Assembly: GCA_001414485.1 (NCBI GenBank) | Contig: LLEY01000157.1 | Location: 79,959-143,958 of the forward strand | Length of the DNA stretch: 64,000 bases | Direction: 5' to 3' | Source of the DNA: Calycina herbarum | Lineage: Eukaryota; Ascomycota; Leotiomycetes; Helotiales; Pezizellaceae | Part shown: positions 1 through 12,168 of the stretch, piece by piece | Layout: every line of letters starts with the position of its first letter | Numbering within the stretch: the stretch's first letter is position 1 | Program-made: the position numbers and the translations under genes | The notes under the pieces: model-generated | The model's input: the letters and a program-made list of their open reading frames with translations, nothing else | The model's database searches: none | Told to the model about the DNA's origin: nothing

Positions 1-647
1 ACGACGAGTCCTGTTCTACGCCCAAAGATCTCGGTCAGTCGACCACACACTGGCTGGGAGACGGCTTGCCTGATCAAATAGGTAGAACCAAGCCAGGCAA
101 GTGAGCCCAAGGATTTGAAGGTTATCGAGATGGGTACGACCAGAGTAGCGACAATTGTTGAGTCTGCAACCGGGGATCGACAGTCAGGTATCTGTCTTGT
201 GGAATAGAGGTCAATTAGGCTCACCAATTGCCGTTAGGACGACTCCAGTCTGATTGAGCGAAGTCAGCAAGAAGTCACCCCGAGGAGGGTGAATGGTGTG
301 GAAGGAATTAGGGCGAAGTTACCCATGTGCATCCCAGAATGAGGGCCAGTTGAGCATTTGAAGGCTCCTCGGGGATAGGAGTTGATTCTGCATCGCTGCT
401 GATTAGAGTATTGAAGCTATCGACACCAGTAGAGCTTTGCTCTTTGAATGGCATAATTGATGCTCGATTTAAATGAAAGGCTGCTTCACGTGGTCATCTC
501 TGAAAAGGTGTTTTGAAAGAATGGGGGCTACAGATCGAAGGACGGCTCCAATCCCATGCAACTGTGTTTATAAGACGCACGTTACACAAAAGACATGTAG
601 GACGGGAGGGGGCGGTGAGGTGAAGTGGTGGGCAATTGACATAGATA
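1..647. other. Non-coding stretch, no gene seen
   Basis: No open frame here has protein-like composition or splice-linked continuation. A short plus-strand ORF starting at 473 runs into the transposon TIR at 648 and is best regarded as chance. I see no tRNA, rRNA or repeat. Confidence 0.5.
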
Positions 648-1170
648 CAGTGAGTTGCGAGTTAAGCTTGACTTTGCCTATTTTTTTTGTAATCCGAGCT
701 TTTTTTTTATTAAGGCTTTCTCCCTCTTTTCTTTAGAAGACAGAAAATAAAAGTACTCTAAAAGAGACGAGGCCTAGCTAGAAAGAAGCGCTATATCTAA
801 TTATCTCTCTTCTATATAATTGATCAATTTAAAGTAAGTATAACAAAAGTAAACTAAAAGATAAATAATTCTTAAAATAATCCCTTTTCTTGAAAAAAAT
901 TTCACTACCCCCTGTAAGGTCGACAGGCTATGCCAAGACCCTATAAAAATTAAGATAGATATAAAATTGTCTGTTTTTGTCCTATAAAGTTTATAGAGTA
1001 TAAGGGGAGATATAAGCCTCTTCTTTCCTGTTCTTATAAATAGTATATCATATGTTGTTGTTAATTAATAGGTAAAAGAGTGCCTAAAAGGGGGGGAAAT
1101 CAAAGAATTTTCTCAAAAGCTCGGATTACAAAAAAAGTGGGCAAATTCAAGCTTAACTCGCAACTCACTG
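648..1170. mobile_element. Non-autonomous TA-target DNA transposon (MITE-like)
   Basis: The left end begins CAGTGAGTTGCGAG and the right end is its inverted copy. The match extends over about 55 bp, including a poly-T tract and TAATCCGAGC. Both ends are flanked by TA (646-647 and 1171-1172), as for Tc1/mariner-superfamily insertions. The 523-bp interior is AT-rich and has no credible ORF. The same TIR, with CAGTCAG in place of CAGTGAG at the tip, bounds the large element at 23359-40645. This copy is therefore probably a deletion derivative mobilised by that family. Its TIRs retain TG and CA dinucleotides and look much less mutated than those of the large copy. Confidence 0.88.
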
Positions 1171-1596
1171 TATCATTGCGACAATTGTATGCACAGTAGG
1201 TATCGGTCAAAAGCATGTGTCGAGTGTCTTCAATTGAGTATCTCAAGTATACAAGTTCGATAAGAGTTGAGTTTAACAATGAGGAATGGACGCAAATGAA
1301 CGTAGCCTTCGGGGGAGACTTTCTGCCTTGAAAGTCAAGGAACAGCAATTCTTAGGGAGACTTTCTGCTGATGTCGAGAGGCTAGAAAAAGAAATGGGTA
1401 TTAGAAAGAAAATACTACTGCGAGATACGAGCACCTAGGCTGAACTGAATGAATCGAATTAGGTCCTCTTGCAGAGGTTGCCATAATAGTGTCCCGTAAT
1501 CGAACCCGAAGAATGAGAAGGCACAGCTACAGATATTTCCTTCCATGAAGCATTCCTCTTCCTCATATTCACCACAGTAACCTCCTCCTCCTCTGT

Positions 1597-2927
1597 CTAT
1601 CTGGTGCGCCTTTTTGGGAGCGCCTCCTTGTGAAGTGCCCCGGAACTTGTAACAGGACGTTGAGTTGTCTGAGGCTGGGTAGACGATTCAACTTGCTTCC
1701 TTGGAGGCTGTGTCTTGCAGTAGTGCGTCGAAATCGTATGACGGCGGGAAGGGATCTGAGTTTGTGAGGATACTTTGGCAGCCAACGTACTACTCATCGC
1801 TTTGAGAGGAGCTGTTAACTCGAAGTGCTCTGGGAGATCGGCCACTTGAAGCTCAAGATTGAAAGTTGTATCGTTCCCAACTCTAGTGTATTTAAAGACG
1901 CCATTAACAGCGTACTCTTGGTACTCAGCAAGTGGAATGGATTCCGCTGAAGGAGACGGGCTCTGAGAGCTTTGTGGAGAATACAATTGCTCATTAGCTT
2001 TAGAAAGAGGGTGACAAATGTGCTTGGACCGCACATTGCTCCTCTCTATGGGAATGCAAAAAGCGCGGTGGCGCCTGTGAGGTGGCGAGGGGATCTTCGA
2101 TCGTTCAACAGGCCTGAAATCCTCGTCTTCGTTATCAGTTGTATCGCGGCTGTAGTCCTCATCTGTAGATTTGTCTGAGCCATCTATAACATATTCCTGT
2201 TGCAGGGACTCGTCCATCTCTTCGTCCTCTCCAGCAAAACACTGTTCCATTGCCGTAGTAGATTTCTGAAAAGCGTGCGAGGTGTGGTGTTGCTCATTAT
2301 CGACATAGGTTGAGAGATATCCGTCATGAGGCTGCGTATCATCTATCTCGAGGCTAGCAGCTGTCAAAGGCGGCACGGACAATCGAGGCCTTCGGAAATG
2401 GGGAGGTGCGATCAAGGCAGGTGCTTCGTATGACTTTCGTCGCTTTGTAGGTGGTAGGTCCTCGTCACCTTTGTCATGGGCATCCTCGCTGTCGGCGGAA
2501 AGTAGCCTCTCGCTGCTGATCTCTCGATATGTGTCCTTGCGCCCGCGCTTCTCCCTAGGATTCCCTAACTCGGTCTTGCCACACAGTGCCGGGCTGGATG
2601 GACCAGAGAGACTTACACTTCAAGGTAAAGGGTTGATCTCCTTAGTCCTCTGCTGCTCCCACTTCTCAAAACCTATAGCATGTAGTGAAGCACCTTGCAG
2701 CTCTTCTGGTCTGATGCTGGTAGTTTCGGGCTCGATGCGCTGGTCGGCGATGAATTCACCTCCTCTGACAAAGCCAGCTCCACTCCTGCCTCCAATGCCT
2801 CCAATTCAGCCACGCTGTCATCTGTCCATCTATGGTTGCTATTGAGAAGCGAGGTCAGGGAGTGGGCTGGCTCCGCAGTGATATTGCTGACGCGTTTGTT
2901 GCTATGATCTGGCAGTGATTTGGACAC
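1597..2927 (-). CDS. Hypothetical acidic, low-complexity protein (model incomplete)
   Basis: I do not recognise a family. The minus frame ending at 1597 is open up to 2805 except for one in-frame TGA at 2620-2622. It encodes a Ser/Pro/Glu-rich, probably disordered protein with a basic KRR patch, acidic stretches around 2150-2230 and a basic C-terminal tail. An overlapping minus frame (2673-2927, possibly extending to about 3040) is also protein-like, so exons in two phases are probably joined by an intron between 2700 and 2850. The TGA may lie inside a short intron (a GTGGGA donor and a TAAG acceptor 51 bp apart would remove it in phase) or be a nonsense change. No in-frame ATG could be assigned. 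The composition suggests a nuclear protein, but that is inference. Confidence 0.4.
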
Positions 2928-3040
2928 TGGGGAAAGAATCGAGGATTGGTCGGACTCGTCGATGTAGCAACCCTCCTCAATATCGAGCCACGGACCGGAC
3001 GTATCGATAGACTTTGTCGGCTTGGAGACGAGATCCGAGG

Positions 3041-4059
3041 TTTCGAGGGTGCTCTGTGGACTCGTATCCCGTTCAGTCGATGAGCATTAGGTTACATGTA
3101 TGGAGGGAACCTGGTGGAGTCCCGAGGTCACGCCGACCAGCCCTCTACTCACTCTGGCCACCTCCATATATACGCTTTCCTGTCATCGAAAGTGATACAT
3201 CAACCACAGCCTCCAAGAACCAATCTCCGCCGACAACGCGACTCACTATCAATTTATTGCTTTCTTCCCTCCCCTCCTCTACATATCGCATCGCATCGTC
3301 TTGTAAAACAAGCAGTTAGTGACCAGGGACGCGTTCTTCTGTCGCGATTCTGTCTCCGGAGATGTCTCTGGTCTCCCTATTGTCCGGGACTACGACTCGG
3401 CCATGCTGGCAAGCTGGGGATTATAAAGAGTACGTACCTACTCCTATCGATTAGTTCTTTCTCTTCCCAAATCAATCTACTCAGTACTCCTCCCGTAACC
3501 TTACCACGATTTCTCTTTCTTTCATAACTTTCTTCCCTGTCCCTTAACACAGCCACCTTTCCTCTTATTCGTCAAAATTGTTTCTGTTGCACATCGCGAG
3601 TTCTGGTTCGCCACTAACATTTTACTTTGTTGCTCATCGCAACTCCGGGAGCTGGTTACCGGTGTTTTAGATGTGTGGCAAAGTTAAATGTAAGGATCGA
3701 TTTCGGTCATGTGATGTACTTCGTCGCATTTCTTGTGATCAAGTTGGATTTTCAATCTCATTTTAGTGTTGAATTGATATTTCCACTCTCTGATTGTCTA
3801 AGAGTTTTGTTGAGTTATCCGTCCTTCGTTGGGTAAGCCAGTGGAAAATATCAGCCACTCACGTGCCACCTACCCCTCTATTCCAATTTTCTCCCTCGGG
3901 GGCAAAACTCGTGAGAGAAAGTTATGGAGAAATAGGTACGCAGAGTGATGAGCACATTACTTGGAAGGGTGTTTGGGTATGCAATTTAATGCTACAGCAA
4001 TTTTTACGAGAAGATTCCAAAAACACCTGGGTTGCCACCTAATTGAAGATATTCTACAC
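3041..4059. other. Intergenic, no gene seen
   Basis: The interval contains pyrimidine-rich stretches (about 3220-3560) of the kind seen in fungal promoters and probably serves as 5' flank of the minus-strand gene to its left. Short plus-strand ORFs here lack protein-like character and splice continuity. Confidence 0.4.
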
Positions 4060-5990
4060 TCAAATCCTCCCCCTTCTCAAAAAGGAATTCGGAATATCCA
4101 CATATTTTGCCCTCAAATACTCGCACAAGTTCTTTCCCAACCCATCATACGTGCTCGTTGCATTATAACTGCGATCCAGATGATCATGCAACAAGAAATG
4201 CACAGCTCTTATACCGGGAATCTCAAATCGCTCTACTAATTTTCCATTATACTCTGGTCCAAGCAATTGAATGATCTTGGGAATGGTTAGGAAAGACCGA
4301 AGCCATTCCCATTCATCATCTTCGCGAACAAAAAATCCAATATTCGCATCCGAAGCTTTGTCCCCCGATCTTCCAAGGACACGGAATCCAAGAGGGCAAC
4401 GTGTTGTTTGGCCGAAAGTCGAGAGATCTGCGGGATTTTTAGTTTCGTAGGACCACTGACGAGTGCTATACAGTTCCATGGTTGGTGATGGTGCAACATC
4501 GATTGTTGTGTTATCCCACATCAATTTGACCTGGTGATTGACTTCCTTTTGTGGGAGCAGTGCAGCCCAATACTCATAGAAGTCTTTTCCAGCCGATTGG
4601 CGGATATCGTTCTCAATGGTAGCACCAGGACAAGATTGCAAGAAATTCTCCAAGCACCATCTATTAAAACCAGGCACTTCCATTGTGTCTTTTATGACAA
4701 GAGATCGATCTTTCGTCTGTGCAAAGACACGGAAATCGACTGTTGCGACATCTTGATTTCTAGGGTCTTCGGGACAGTAGCCGTTAAGTGTGAATTTGAG
4801 ACAGGAGAAACGATCCACATTCTTGCCCATCGAAGCTCGAACTTGTTTTTCCGTCCATTCTGCTTTTTGCTCGAGATCGAGTCCTACGAGAAGGAAGTGG
4901 AATTCCGCTTGGTACCCACCATGGGCTGTAAGACCGACTTTTGTTGTGGTTGGTGGTGGTTTTCCTTTGATGCCTGTGACGAGCACCCGATCTTTTGCTT
5001 CTTGCGTCATTTTGATGCCTTCTAGTACGGCTACCACATCAGAGCCATAGTACTGTGGACCTTGGATTTCATAGAGGAGTTGTGAAGAGACGGTGCCGAC
5101 TGATATTTCACCACCGGTTCCAGGCTCTTTGATGATGGCGCAGCTTCCGTCGGCAAATATCTCTGCGATTGGAAAACCAATATTCTCGCATCCATCGAAA
5201 AGGTCTTTGAATCCGGAATAATACCCCCCACAAACGTATGATGAGCACTCAATCAAGTGTCCGGCAATCAGAGAGCCGGCAACTTGATCGAAATCTTTGT
5301 CTCTGTTCCAACCATGCCACCACATGGAGGCTCCAATTGTTGGAGCAGCATCCGCCACGCGTCCGCATATTACTATGTCTGCGCCTTGTCTTAGAGCTTC
5401 AGCAATACCAGCCCCACCAAGGTAGCATCTATTACAAGTCAGTGCAGCTCCAACTTTAGAAATAAATATACTAACTGTGCAGCCACAGGATCAAACCCCC
5501 AGTCCTTCAACTCCCCCCCAAAACAAATATTCTCAAACTTCTCACCCTCCTTAAGCAGTTTATTCACAACATCCAGTACCTCATCACCCTGAATCCAAGC
5601 AACCTTCAACTTCCCATCCAACCCAGCTTCCCCGATCGCTTTCACCACCTCCTTAGCCAACATCTCGGTATCACTGGCCCCAGCATTGACTGCCAATTTG
5701 ATTTTCTTCTCGGCTAGTAATGGTAAAGCGGGTGTCAGGTTTGCCATGAAGGATGGATCGAAAAGTCCTGGTCGGTCTGAGGTGTCGCCTTTTGCGAGGA
5801 TGGCTGATTTTGCTGCTCCATGCCAGGACATCGTACATTCGCTCATCCAGTCGCCGACAATGACATCGACGTCGCATTGTGCGAGGGAGTAAATCGCGCG
5901 TTGGCGGTCGGTAAACCCTCCTGAAGCTCCGGCGATACGGATTGGTCTCTTTGTGGCATCGTTGCCGTTTGCTTGGATATTTTCACCCAT
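4060..5990 (-). CDS. AtuA-like DUF1446 protein (acyclic terpene utilisation family)
   Basis: Two exons (5990-5476 and 5428-4060, joined over a 47-bp GT-AG intron) give 627 residues. The N-terminal part has the family opening RPIRIAGASGG followed by TDRQRA, then blocks such as VGDWMSE, KLAVNAGASD and, across the intron, LGGAGIAEALRQGADIVICG. These are typical of the AtuA/DUF1446 family. AtuA is encoded in the bacterial operon for citronellol/geraniol catabolism, but its exact reaction is not settled; fungal versions often combine the core with a C-terminal AtuA-like ferredoxin-fold region, consistent with this length. The start at 5988-5990 is the first ATG in frame and lies 15 residues before the conserved block. 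No targeting signal was seen, so it is probably cytosolic. Its neighbours (GDXG hydrolase, acyl-CoA dehydrogenase, SDR, monooxygenase) suggest a role in catabolism of an isoprenoid-like compound. Confidence 0.88.
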
Positions 5991-6482
5991 CTTGAGTAAT
6001 GTTTGGTGATTTGGATTTGGAGTGAGGACAATTTCAAGCAATTAATATTCGAGCACATGTCACCACACCTTCCCCGGAAGACTGGTGCTTCCCGTTGGAT
6101 GTCATTTGCAGCTCGATGGTTCTCGACATGGCTTTCAAGGCTCGGGAAAGATTGACCGAATTAGTGGTTGACTCGCTGTGGAACTCGACGTACAGAAATA
6201 TGGGGGCGTACAGGGGCTCAACGTTAAAACATGGGGTTGCCCGCCCACTGGAACTCCACGAGCGGGGTAATTATTAGCGCTGACCTCCCTGAATCAAGAG
6301 TCTCCAAGGTGTGCTCATTTTTGAGTCAGTTTAATATGCCTTTTCCGGCGTCATTCTTTTGCAGGTTCTAAAAGAATATGAAAAGTTTCCAATCAGTCTT
6401 GGCTAGTAGTGAAGGCTCGTCAATTTTCTTCTTTATACGCTTCTCTGTCAAACTACCCGAGTACACGATAGTTCTCCATACT
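5991..6482. other. Short intergenic region
   Basis: This separates the 5' end of the AtuA-like gene from the 3' end of the hydrolase, both on the minus strand. It presumably holds the AtuA-like promoter. No CGG-N10-CCG site and no credible ORF were found. Confidence 0.5.
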
Positions 6483-7641
6483 TCAAATCCTGCTTGTCTT
6501 CAGCTTACTCTCTAACACAAACTCAAATCCTTTGTTTAAATTCTTGTGGAATAAAGCAATTGGCTCTGTCAGGTGTTCTGAAGGATAAGCCCAGAAAAAG
6601 TGGGGATATCCTTCATACTCATCATAAAGGTTCGACACACTATTCCTCGTCAGCTCGAATTTCACAAGCGAGAGACGATCGTCTCACCCAGCATCATTTA
6701 GAGCATCCCTAAATAATCTTCCATCGTCTCTCAGCGTATCTTGGTTGCAAACGGCTAGGTAAACTGGAGATAGATCTTTCAGTTTCGGATGGAGAAGTAC
6801 GGAAGCATACGGATCTTTTGGGTCTGCTCCATAAGCATCTATTCTCGTTAGCCAGAACGATAACAATAAGAACAGTTCCCGGTATCTTACCAAAGAACAT
6901 TTTCATAGCCGGTGCTGTGTTGACGGTATGTTGGGCATGTTCATCATAACTTGTATACTTCTTCTTCAAACTTTCCGGAATAACTTCCGGTGCAATAGTC
7001 GGAGGCACCACAGCAATGACTCCTTGAACGACTTCTCCCTTTCCAACTTCATTCAGTTTCAACGCCACAGCCAATGCCAAATTCGCACCAGCACTCGTTC
7101 CCGCGAGAACGACCTTCCCAGACTTTGTTCTCAAAGAATCGCTATTTTCCAATGCCCAATGACAGGATGCTACACAATCATCCAGCGGTATTGGGAAAGG
7201 ATGCTTTGGAGCAAGTCGATAATCAACACTCACAACCACAATCCCCACATCTTTGCATATCTTCCTGCAATAAGCATCTTCCCCTTCCAAATCTCCCATA
7301 GCCCATCCGCCACCATGGTAGAAAAGACATGCCGGTTTCGAGCCAGCTATGTAATTTGAATGTGTGTATATCCTTACTTTCACGCCTGGAGATATTTCCT
7401 TGTCTACTGTTGAGATTTGGGGATCGGGAGGTGGGAATGAGAGTTTGGTTACAAGGAGACCGCCGAATCCAAGGTATTGTTCATTTGCTTCTTCAACGGT
7501 TGGGCCTTGGAGGAGGAGACGTTTTCCGATTTGTTTCTCGAACTGTTGATTTTTGATTGGTTAGTTAACTCGTGCTGACTCGCTAAATAAAGGGGTGTTT
7601 ACATTGAGCCATGGTTGTGCGAAACTCTCTGAATCTGCCAT
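6483..7641 (-). CDS. Alpha/beta-hydrolase fold-3 (GDXG/HSL-type) esterase or lactonase
   Basis: Four exons (7641-7603, 7542-6891, 6838-6688, 6639-6483) give 332 residues with no frame breaks. The oxyanion motif HGGG (in LFYHGGGWAMGD), the nucleophile elbow GTSAGAN, the acid region CNQDTLRDDG and a late histidine in YPHFFW together give the complete Ser-Asp-His arrangement of the hormone-sensitive-lipase/GDXG family. No signal peptide or transmembrane segment is visible, so the enzyme is probably intracellular. Members hydrolyse small carboxyl esters, and one bacterial member (the monoterpene epsilon-lactone hydrolase of Rhodococcus) opens lactones made by Baeyer-Villiger enzymes. That role would fit the monooxygenase nearby but is inference. 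It is divergently transcribed from the acyl-CoA dehydrogenase gene across a 510-bp shared promoter. Confidence 0.9.
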
Positions 7642-8151
7642 TACGAGTTTTTTTGGGGGAGATGTTCTTGTTTGGAGGGAGGGATTTGAAGTGATCAATG
7701 CCTTGATATTTCGAAGTGGACGGTGGTGATGCGTTTTATTCACGTTACCCACGTGATAGGGTAGCCACTATACTTCGTACGCTGGCTCGAGCTCAAAATT
7801 CGGTAGAATTAGCGAATGAAAGGCCTCTATTTACTCTCATAAAGTGTATTTTCACTATACCTCGTACCAGTAGTGTTCAATCCGTGTCCACCTTTACATA
7901 GTACAATTCTAGCACGTGTCAAAGAACCCCCCCCCGCAATCCGGGTAAGGATTCCCGATCTCCACATTTCCCCAAGCTCCCCTGTATACAACCCGCCTCC
8001 CCGTCTCAGTCCCACCTCAACCGCGACCTCGGCCAAAGTTCCAAATCTACAACCGATGACCGACATCTCAATAACAAAACAAAAACCTTCCCAGTAAAAG
8101 CACCCAGTCCAATTCAAATCGGAAGGGAGAGAGAGAAGACAGCTTCACAAG
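7642..8151. promoter_or_regulatory. Divergent promoter of hydrolase and acyl-CoA dehydrogenase genes
   Basis: The 510 bp between the two start codons contains a C-run and CT/CA-rich tracts leading to the dehydrogenase start, typical of fungal promoters, plus the palindromic CGG site listed separately. The arrangement suggests shared control of the two enzymes. Confidence 0.6.
7941..7956. promoter_or_regulatory. Candidate Zn2Cys6 operator, CGG-N10-CCG
   Basis: The sequence CGGGTAAGGATTCCCG has inverted CGG half-sites 10 bp apart, a format bound by dimeric Zn2Cys6 regulators. It matches the site at 12572-12587 (CGGATGAGGATAACCG) at 12 of 16 positions, including an AGGAT core that the half-site rule does not require. 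Binding is inferred only. Confidence 0.45.
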
Positions 8152-9586
8152 ATGACTTCCCCATCCCTCAACCACCCTGCCTTCAACCGTATCCCGCCAT
8201 GGGTCCAAGCAAAACTCACCTCCATTGCAATCCAGAAGATAAAAGATGTCTACGACTTCGTAGAAGTAGAATGTATCCCCGCAGAGCCAATAATGAAACG
8301 CCAAATCTCTTCCCCAGATAAACGATGGACGACCCAACCCCTCATGCACGAATTACGAGAGAAAGCGAAGAGGAAGGGATTGTTCAATTTATTCCTGCCC
8401 AAGCGTTTTGAGGAGAGTCCGGGCTTGACGAATTTGGAGTATAGTTGTTGTGCAGAGATTATGGGGAGGGTTTATTGGGCTCAACAGGTTTGTTTCCTCC
8501 AATTCCGTGTGAGAGCAGGAGAGGAGGAATAAAAACTAATGAGTAAAACAGACAATGAACTGCCACGCCCCCGAAACAGGAAACATCGAACTCCTATCAA
8601 AATACTGCACCCCCGCCCAAAAAAAGAAATGGCTCCTCCCCCTCCTCGCTGGAACCGCCTCCTCCGCCTACTCCATGACCGAACCAGACGTCGCCTCCAG
8701 CGACGCAACACAAATAGGCTGTCGCATAACCCGCGAAGGAAACGAGTATGTAATCAACGGACGAAAACTCTACGGAAATTCTCTCTTCAATTCCGAGCTA
8801 AAATTCTATATTCTCATGGGTTGTTCGGATCCAGAGAATCCAAATAAATGGAAGAGACATAGTACTGTTATTGTTCCTAGCAACACACCGGGAATTAAGC
8901 AGGTGAGGAATTTGACGATTATGGGGTATGATCATGCGCCGGAGGGCCATGGGGAGTATGTATATGAGAATGTTCGTATACCGGTGGAGAATATAATTCT
9001 TGGTGAGGGACGAGCATTTGAAATCGCACAAGGTCGATTAGGGCCAGGTCGAATCCATCATTGTATGAGACTCATCGGACAATGTGAGCGCGCCTACGAA
9101 TTAGCACTCATCCGCTGTATCGACACCCGAAAAACACCCCGAGGAAAAGCAATCGGTTCCTTCGATTCAAACATCGAAAGAATTGCACAAATGAGATTAG
9201 AAATCGATCAAGCGCGTCAAGTAGTTCTCAATGCCGCTGACACGATGGACATCCATGGGAATAAAGCTGGACGATATGCGATTGCGCAAAGCAAGATTTT
9301 GATTCCGAATATGGCGACGAGAGTCATTGATGAGTGTATGCAGTTGTATGGTGGCCAGGGGTTGACGCAGCATACTCCTTTGCCGGAGATGTGGACGTAT
9401 GCTAGATTTGTGAGGATTGCTGATGGACCGGATAGTGCGCATAGACATCAGGTTGGGAGGGATGAATTGAAGACTGCTGCAGGATTCAAGGAGAGGAGTA
9501 AGGAGTACAGAAGGAGGTATATTGCGTTGGCAAAGGAGAAGGGTGTTGAAGTTGAGACGTTCCACGGAGTTACGCCCGATGTGTAG
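8152..9586 (+). CDS. Acyl-CoA dehydrogenase (ACAD10/11-like)
   Basis: Two exons (8152-8487 and 8552-9586) give 456 residues. The FAD-binding signature appears as SMTEPDVASSDATQIG in the middle domain. The C-terminal helical domain carries DECMQLYGGQGLTQ and ends in RIADGPDSAHRHQVGR, a form typical of ACAD10/11-type enzymes, whose longer-known relatives oxidise long or branched acyl-CoAs. The reaction expected is FAD-dependent alpha,beta-desaturation of an acyl-CoA. The C-terminus (TPDV) is not a PTS1 peroxisomal signal, and no clear mitochondrial presequence is visible, so the compartment is undecided. It is transcribed divergently from the GDXG hydrolase, so a hydroxy acid released by that enzyme could, after CoA activation, feed this one. 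Confidence 0.92.
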
Positions 9587-9975
9587 TATAAGTTGCTCGG
9601 AATCCTGAAATTTATTCAATGTCCAAAGATAATGACTCGTTTCCTTCATTCAAGGAAAGAATTTATAATTGGAGAACTTATACAAACTGTTTGCTTAATT
9701 AAACTTTGTGGCAACAATGGCGGAGTTATTGTGTATGGGGGTTTTGCAGCACTGCTAAGTGAGAAGGCTTGCCCACCAAAGCCAAGGGCAGTGATCGTTT
9801 AATGCTTTTGGAGAAACAAATAGCACCGATTTGTGGAGAATGGAAACTTGCAGGAGATCAATGAATATAATGAACGCTATATATTCTTAAGCAGCATCAA
9901 TATCGCTCAAGTCCCCAGTCGTCAGAAACCAACGTATAACACCCCATAACCCATCAAAAGAACTTCTATCTATGA
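9587..9975. other. Convergent 3' intergenic region
   Basis: The dehydrogenase (plus) and regulator (minus) end towards each other here. The sequence is AT-richer than the flanking exons and has no credible ORF, consistent with two 3' untranslated regions. Confidence 0.5.
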
Positions 9976-12168
9976 TCAAACATCCAACTCCTCCCCAAAT
10001 TCAAAACCCCATCCACTCCTCTCCTTCTCTCTTCTTTCACCACCACCCGTCCCCCGTTCCCGAATCCCCCTATTCAATTCTAGACCCCTACTCTTCTTCA
10101 CCTCCGCAACGCTCACACTAACACCAACACCCGCCCCCAAAAACTCCAAATAATCATCATATTCCCCATGGACCCCAATTCCTGCACTTGATTCACCAGA
10201 AGTACTGGAGATAGACGTCGCAACCGAAGAAGCGGCCTTGAAAGAAAGAGGGTGATCCTCACCCAAGCCCTGCGGAGTGAGTAACGGGTATTCAGAAGAT
10301 GTGGTGCTAGATGGTGGATGATATGTATATGAATTCTCCATTTCCGTACTAGGACTTGGATCACTCGCCGAAGTCCCAAAACTATTCGAGAGAGAGGCGA
10401 ATGGGAAAGAACATGCTGTTGTAGTAACCATACCCCTCTCCCTTTGGTCATTTGATGTATGATTTTGCCACATGGATGCTCTCAGAGGTTTTTCGACCGC
10501 CTGTTCCTGCCATTGGTGTTGTTGAGCCGAACTAGTTGGTTGATGTGTACCCAATGACGCGGAACCGAAAGCGCAGTCACTTCCATTCCAACTTAATAGT
10601 ACCTTCTCCGTGTAAGTTTTTGCGCTTACACGATCCCGGATGGTTTCTTCGCTATCGTCGTCTCCGGATTCAGGTGACATGTCGAAGTCCACTAGAGTGA
10701 GGAGGGAAATCTCGCAATCCTCTTTCTTGATTTGGACGGGTCTTTTGAAGCCATCTTTGGCAGAAGTTGCGAGCAGACGGTCGCGGATGAAGGCTGTCCA
10801 GAATATTCGTCTCTCGAGGCGACGTTTTCTAATGATCAGGAAATTGGGGCATCGGGGTGTAGGAAGAGGTAGTGTGCGGTGTAGTCCAAGTGAGTAAGAA
10901 AGTGAAATGGCTAGGTTGAGATAATGGCTTGCGTCTTTTGTAGGGGAAGTGCGATTTGATGGTTGTGAAGTTGGGAGAACAGGATTGTAGAGTGTTATCA
11001 GAAGTAGGGATTGGATGATTGAAAGTCGATCGGCGGTGGTGTCGAAATCGTATAGAATCTGTACATCGCCATGTTAGTTTTCTTTCTTTCGAAGTCAAGA
11101 GAAGTAAGACCAACCTTGACCCTCCCAAACAGTGCTCTCCTAGCCTCTTCTCTCTTATGCCATCCCGCTTCCTTCAAGGCCTTCATTCCCACATATTCTA
11201 CACCCGCAAACATAACAGCTTGGAAGAGTAGAAATGCAATTTTACTTTGCTCATCCGCGTTCTTCCCAGCACCAGACCCTTCACAGCCATATTTAACGGT
11301 GCATAAAAAGTCCTCCAAATCTAGGATAGGCACATTCCAATGAACATGATTCACGTACGATTTCAGTAAAGCAATCTGCAGAGTTTCCGAAGGAAGTGTA
11401 AGTGCGTCTCTTGTATGGAGATACATTAGATCTGCAGAGTCCAGACTTTTGGGGAGAGGTGCGAATATTTTGGGGATAACTGGAATACGCTGATCTGGTG
11501 CTTTCATGGCTTGTACTACTGGGACTGGAGCGGATGCTAATGGTGATTGTATTTGGATCCATGATCTTGTTCTGAATGAAGTAGGTGGTGCAGGTGCGAC
11601 TTCTTGGGTTTTTGGAGAAGCTGCTACAGAGGGTAGAATTTCGGCGAGTGGATGTTTAGACATTCTCATACCATGCGGTGCCAAACTCGAGACTGAGGGA
11701 GCTCTTTCGATTCTTTGATGGGTATGATTGTGTGCTTCGAGTAGTTCTGTGTTCAAACTGCGCAATTCCCCTGTCTCGGAGCCCTCCATTGATTCCCGTA
11801 AGTTCCTCTCAGCGCGATCCCTAGCTGATCTGTTTCCAATTAGAATTGAATTCAGTGCTTTCTTAGAATATGGGATCATACCGTTGCCTGCGACTCAAAG
11901 GAAGAATACAATCGACCTCATCATGTCTACAATTGCTACAGGGTGCTCCGTGAGCTATAATATTGCATCTCACTTTCCTCTGTCTGCATGTTGTACATGC
12001 TCTCGACGATCTTTTCTTTCCCCTTCGCTTGGAAATACCTTTGGGAGCGGACTGAGGAACGGGTTCTGGAGGAGGTGTCGTGGAGGGGGAACCAAAGAAG
12101 GGATATAAAGCATTATTGTGTAGAATGAGAGCGGAGAGGTCGAATTCATCTGCTGGAACGTCTTCCAT
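9976..12168 (-). CDS. Zn2Cys6 binuclear-cluster transcription factor
   Basis: Three exons (12168-11882, 11829-11115, 11058-9976) give 694 residues with consistent phases. The DNA-binding domain lies near residues 56-90: a basic stretch (KRRGKKRSSRA) leads into CTTCRQRKVRC, then CSNC and a final Cys, which is the six-cysteine GAL4-type cluster. The middle region (LYLHTRDALTLP, HVHWNVPILDLEDFL, and after the second intron YDFDTTADRLSIIQSLLL and LGLHR) matches the fungal-specific transcription factor domain. The C-terminal 200 residues are Ser/Gly-rich and probably disordered. Its position among catabolic genes and the similar CGG palindromes upstream of itself and in the hydrolase/dehydrogenase promoter suggest it is the local pathway regulator. 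Confidence 0.92.

Noticed and set aside
4534..5050. Plus-strand ORFs of 163 and 86 codons
   Set aside because: They are antisense shadows of the AtuA-like exon.
6069..6098. CGG...CCG pair upstream of the AtuA-like gene as a regulator site
   Set aside because: The spacer is 14 bp and lacks the AGGAT core of the other two sites.
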